The position numbers and the translations under genes are program-made. A stretch of 9,574 bases of DNA from an uncultured Chitinophagaceae bacterium. GTDB lineage: Bacteria > Bacteroidota > Bacteroidia > Chitinophagales > Chitinophagaceae. Positions 8,512-9,574 of the stretch are shown piece by piece (within the stretch, counting starts at the first letter, position 1; the number at the start of each line of letters is the position of its first letter). Under the pieces are notes generated by a model that saw only the letters and a list, made by a program, of their open reading frames with translations, ran no database searches and had not been told where the DNA came from. Location: positions 1 through 9,574 of the forward strand of contig CAMLEM010000042.1 in the NCBI GenBank assembly GCA_946479005.1, in the 5' to 3' direction.

Positions 8512-8519
8512 TATTTTTG
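8512..8519 (+). promoter_or_regulatory. -7 box six bases before the next ATG
   Basis: TATTTTTG is a full match to TAnnTTTG and ends at 8519, while the ATG begins at 8525. If used, transcription would begin at or beside the start codon and the message would be leaderless or nearly so. No TTG lies at the -33 distance. CCCAAA (8491-8496) and TTTGGG (8516-8521) are complementary and enclose the box. Confidence 0.4.
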
Positions 8520-8524
8520 GGCGT

Positions 8525-8926
8525 ATGAACCGCCTGAAGATCGTTAAGTATCTCGCCATTCTCGCAGCCATTGTGATCGTCATTGCCTGTTTTCTTCCCT
8601 GGGTCACGGTAGAATCCATCGCGCTTACGATTACCGGGATGGATACCGGGGGTACAAACTTTGGCAAACCGGGATATTTTCACATCGCGATGGCGGCCGT
8701 GTTCCTGGTCTTTACTTTCCTTACAAGGATCTGGGCCAAACGGGCCAACCTGTTGGTGGTGGCGCTTAACCTGGCCTGGGCCATCCGGAACTTTATAATG
8801 ATCGGTGCCTGTTCAGGCGGGGAATGTCCCTCCAGGCAGGCGGGGCTCTGGCTGGTTCTTTTAGCTTCTCTCGTAATGTTTGTCGGGGCACTGTTCCCTG
8901 ATGTGGAAATGAAAAAGCTCCGTTGA
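8525..8926 (+). CDS. Four-helix membrane protein of unknown function
   Basis: A protein of 133 residues with four predicted membrane helices at about 8-26, 52-68, 73-92 and 106-124, and a short positively charged C-terminus (MKKLR). Helix 1 ends in CFLPWVTV (22-29) and the loop between helices 3 and 4 has CSGGEC (96-101), so three cysteines (C22, C96, C101) could sit on the outer side; the last two could form a disulphide. I recognise no family with confidence; similar small FLPW proteins occur as uncharacterised membrane proteins in Bacteroidota. The next ATG is far downstream inside helix 2, so the start at 8525 is fairly secure. It follows the barrel gene by 38 bases on the same strand, but has its own promoter-like box. 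Confidence 0.8.
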   Translation: MNRLKIVKYLAILAAIVIVIACFLPWVTVESIALTITGMDTGGTNFGKPGYFHIAMAAVFLVFTFLTRIWAKRANLLVVALNLAWAIRNFIMIGACSGGECPSRQAGLWLVLLASLVMFVGALFPDVEMKKLR

Positions 8927-8936
8927 TTTTGTTCCC

Positions 8937-8957
8937 ATCCTAACCCGGGTTCGGGAT
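8937..8957 (+). terminator. Hairpin shortly after the membrane protein gene
   Basis: ATCCTAAC, loop CCGG, GTTCGGGAT form an eight-pair stem with one bulged C and one G-T pair, starting 11 bases after the stop. It contains the palindrome AACCCGGGTT. No T run follows, so it may be a weak terminator or processing hairpin and not a full intrinsic terminator. Confidence 0.3.
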
Positions 8958-9023
8958 TGAGGCAAAACCCCTACCCGTTAAAGCTCAAAACATTAAACCT
9001 GTCTTCCATTTCCCAAATATCCC

Positions 9024-9031
9024 TATATTTA
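9024..9031 (+). promoter_or_regulatory. Probable -7 box for the surface protein gene
   Basis: TATATTTA followed by GCCCC matches TAnnTTTG in seven of eight bases. Within the 348-base spacer it is the best match, and it would give a leader of about 235 bases before the ATG at 9275. The -33 TTG is not seen. Confidence 0.4.
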
Positions 9032-9036
9032 GCCCC

Positions 9037-9274
9037 TCAAAGTTTTGTTAAAGCTATTGCTTTGATGACCTGCGATACTCTCTGATAAACCAACCTGATC
9101 TGAAAATTCGCACTACTTACTGAACCGGGTCGCCCCAGGGCCTGGTGGCTTTGATTTGTGTTGGATGATCCGGGAAATCTTCCAAACGATCTTTAGTTGT
9201 ACAGTGGCCGGCTTCCGCCGGAGGATTTGCTGAGTTTCCCGTTGACCCTTTCATTTTAAAACAAACCATTGTTT
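9037..9274 (+). promoter_or_regulatory. Long structured 5' leader of the surface protein gene
   Basis: Four hairpins can be drawn: 9047-9066 (GTTAAAGC, loop TATT, GCTTTGAT, with two G-T pairs), 9132-9149 (GCCCCA with TGGTGGC, one bulge), 9208-9221 (CCGGC, loop TTCC, GCCGG), and 9259-9274 (AAACAA, loop ACCA, TTGTTT), the last ending directly at the start codon. I recognise no known riboswitch. The leader holds no convincing ORF. Its extent depends on the -7 box at 9024 being used. The rest of the 8927-9274 spacer shows only the hairpin after the previous gene. Confidence 0.35.
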
Positions 9275-9574
9275 ATGAGACCAACGTACTTGAGGCTGTT
9301 CCTGGCCGTACTGATCTTCATCTTTTCCTTTACTTCATTGCAAGCACAGCTCTCGGGTATAAAGACCATCCCGGGGGATTATGCCACCATCGCGGCGGCT
9401 GTTACCGACCTGAACTCAGTGGGTGTTGGCGCGGGCGGTGTCACATTCAATGTGGCAGCAGGGCATACAGAGAGTAGCGGGGCGGAGATATTAATTACTG
9501 CCACAGGTACGGCAGGAAACCCAATCATTTTCCAAAAGAGCGGTGTCGGGGCAAATCCCCTGGTTTCGCGTACT
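9275..9574 (+). CDS. Secreted surface protein, N-terminal part only (window ends inside it)
   Basis: The first 100 codons are open and run off the window. Residues 1-24 form a signal peptide (MRPTYLRLFLAVLIFIFSFT, then SLQA) with probable cleavage before Q25. The mature start, with GDYATIAAAVTDLNSVGV (35-52), GGVTFNVAAG (55-64) and ITATGTAGNPIIFQKSG (74-90), is the opening of a right-handed beta-helix type repeat found at the N-terminus of many very large Bacteroidota exported proteins that end in a type IX secretion sorting domain. The C-terminal sorting domain cannot be seen here, so type IX export is inferred. ATG 9275 is chosen because it gives a complete signal peptide. Confidence 0.85.
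   Translation, partial: MRPTYLRLFLAVLIFIFSFTSLQAQLSGIKTIPGDYATIAAAVTDLNSVGVGAGGVTFNVAAGHTESSGAEILITATGTAGNPIIFQKSGVGANPLVSRT

Noticed and set aside
9061..9115. Fragments resembling a TPP riboswitch (ACCTGATCTG, CTCTCTGATAAACC)
   Set aside because: Only isolated words match. The order, the pairing stems and the closing GCGTAGGGA segment of the thi box are absent, and the downstream gene is a surface protein.

Overview
The window looks like a chromosomal segment of a Bacteroidota bacterium, most likely from the Chitinophagaceae or a close family. This is a judgement from gene style; no rRNA or other marker gene is present. The reasons are: upstream regions carry variants of the Bacteroidota sigma factor -7 box (TAnnTTTG) with no clear Shine-Dalgarno sequences; exported proteins have short signal peptides ending in A-x-A-Q; there is a PorT-like outer membrane barrel and the start of a large Bacteroidota-type surface protein; and the ABC-F ATPase has an altered second ATP site that I remember from Bacteroidota homologues. 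Composition is fairly even and no insertion sequence, integrase, tRNA, rRNA or CRISPR array is visible, so this looks like ordinary chromosome and not a genomic island.

Layout. 1-1870: an ABC-F ATPase of the YbiT type (+), followed by a 180-base spacer that has its own promoter-like sequence, several hairpins and a strong intrinsic terminator, and may be an unannotated small RNA. 1875-2804: a stand-alone MEDS-domain sensor protein (-), a doubtful small ORF upstream of it (-), and a promoter region. 2805-4232: a 12-helix APC-family amino acid permease (+). 4233-4382: a long imperfect inverted repeat between two convergent genes. 4383-5801: a MocR/GntR-type regulator with an aminotransferase-like domain (-). 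5961-7037: a branched-chain amino acid aminotransferase (+), divergent from the MocR gene across 159 bases. 7057-7719: a short-chain dehydrogenase that resembles dihydropteridine reductase (+). 7806-8486: an outer membrane beta-barrel protein (+). 8525-8926: a four-helix membrane protein of unknown function (+). 8927-9274: a spacer with a probable promoter and a structured leader of about 235 bases. 9275 to the window end: the first 100 codons of a secreted, probably type IX-sorted surface protein.

How the genes may work together. The centre of the window has an amino acid theme: a permease, a MocR regulator (a family that usually controls amino acid or PLP-linked genes) and a branched-chain aminotransferase. 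The simplest inference is that the MocR protein regulates the divergent aminotransferase gene, itself, or both. The last three genes are envelope genes. No complete new multigene system is evident. The items most worth a second look are the candidate small RNA, the doubly altered second ATP site of the ABC-F protein, the MocR/aminotransferase intergenic region with a small upstream ORF, and the structured leader of the surface protein gene.
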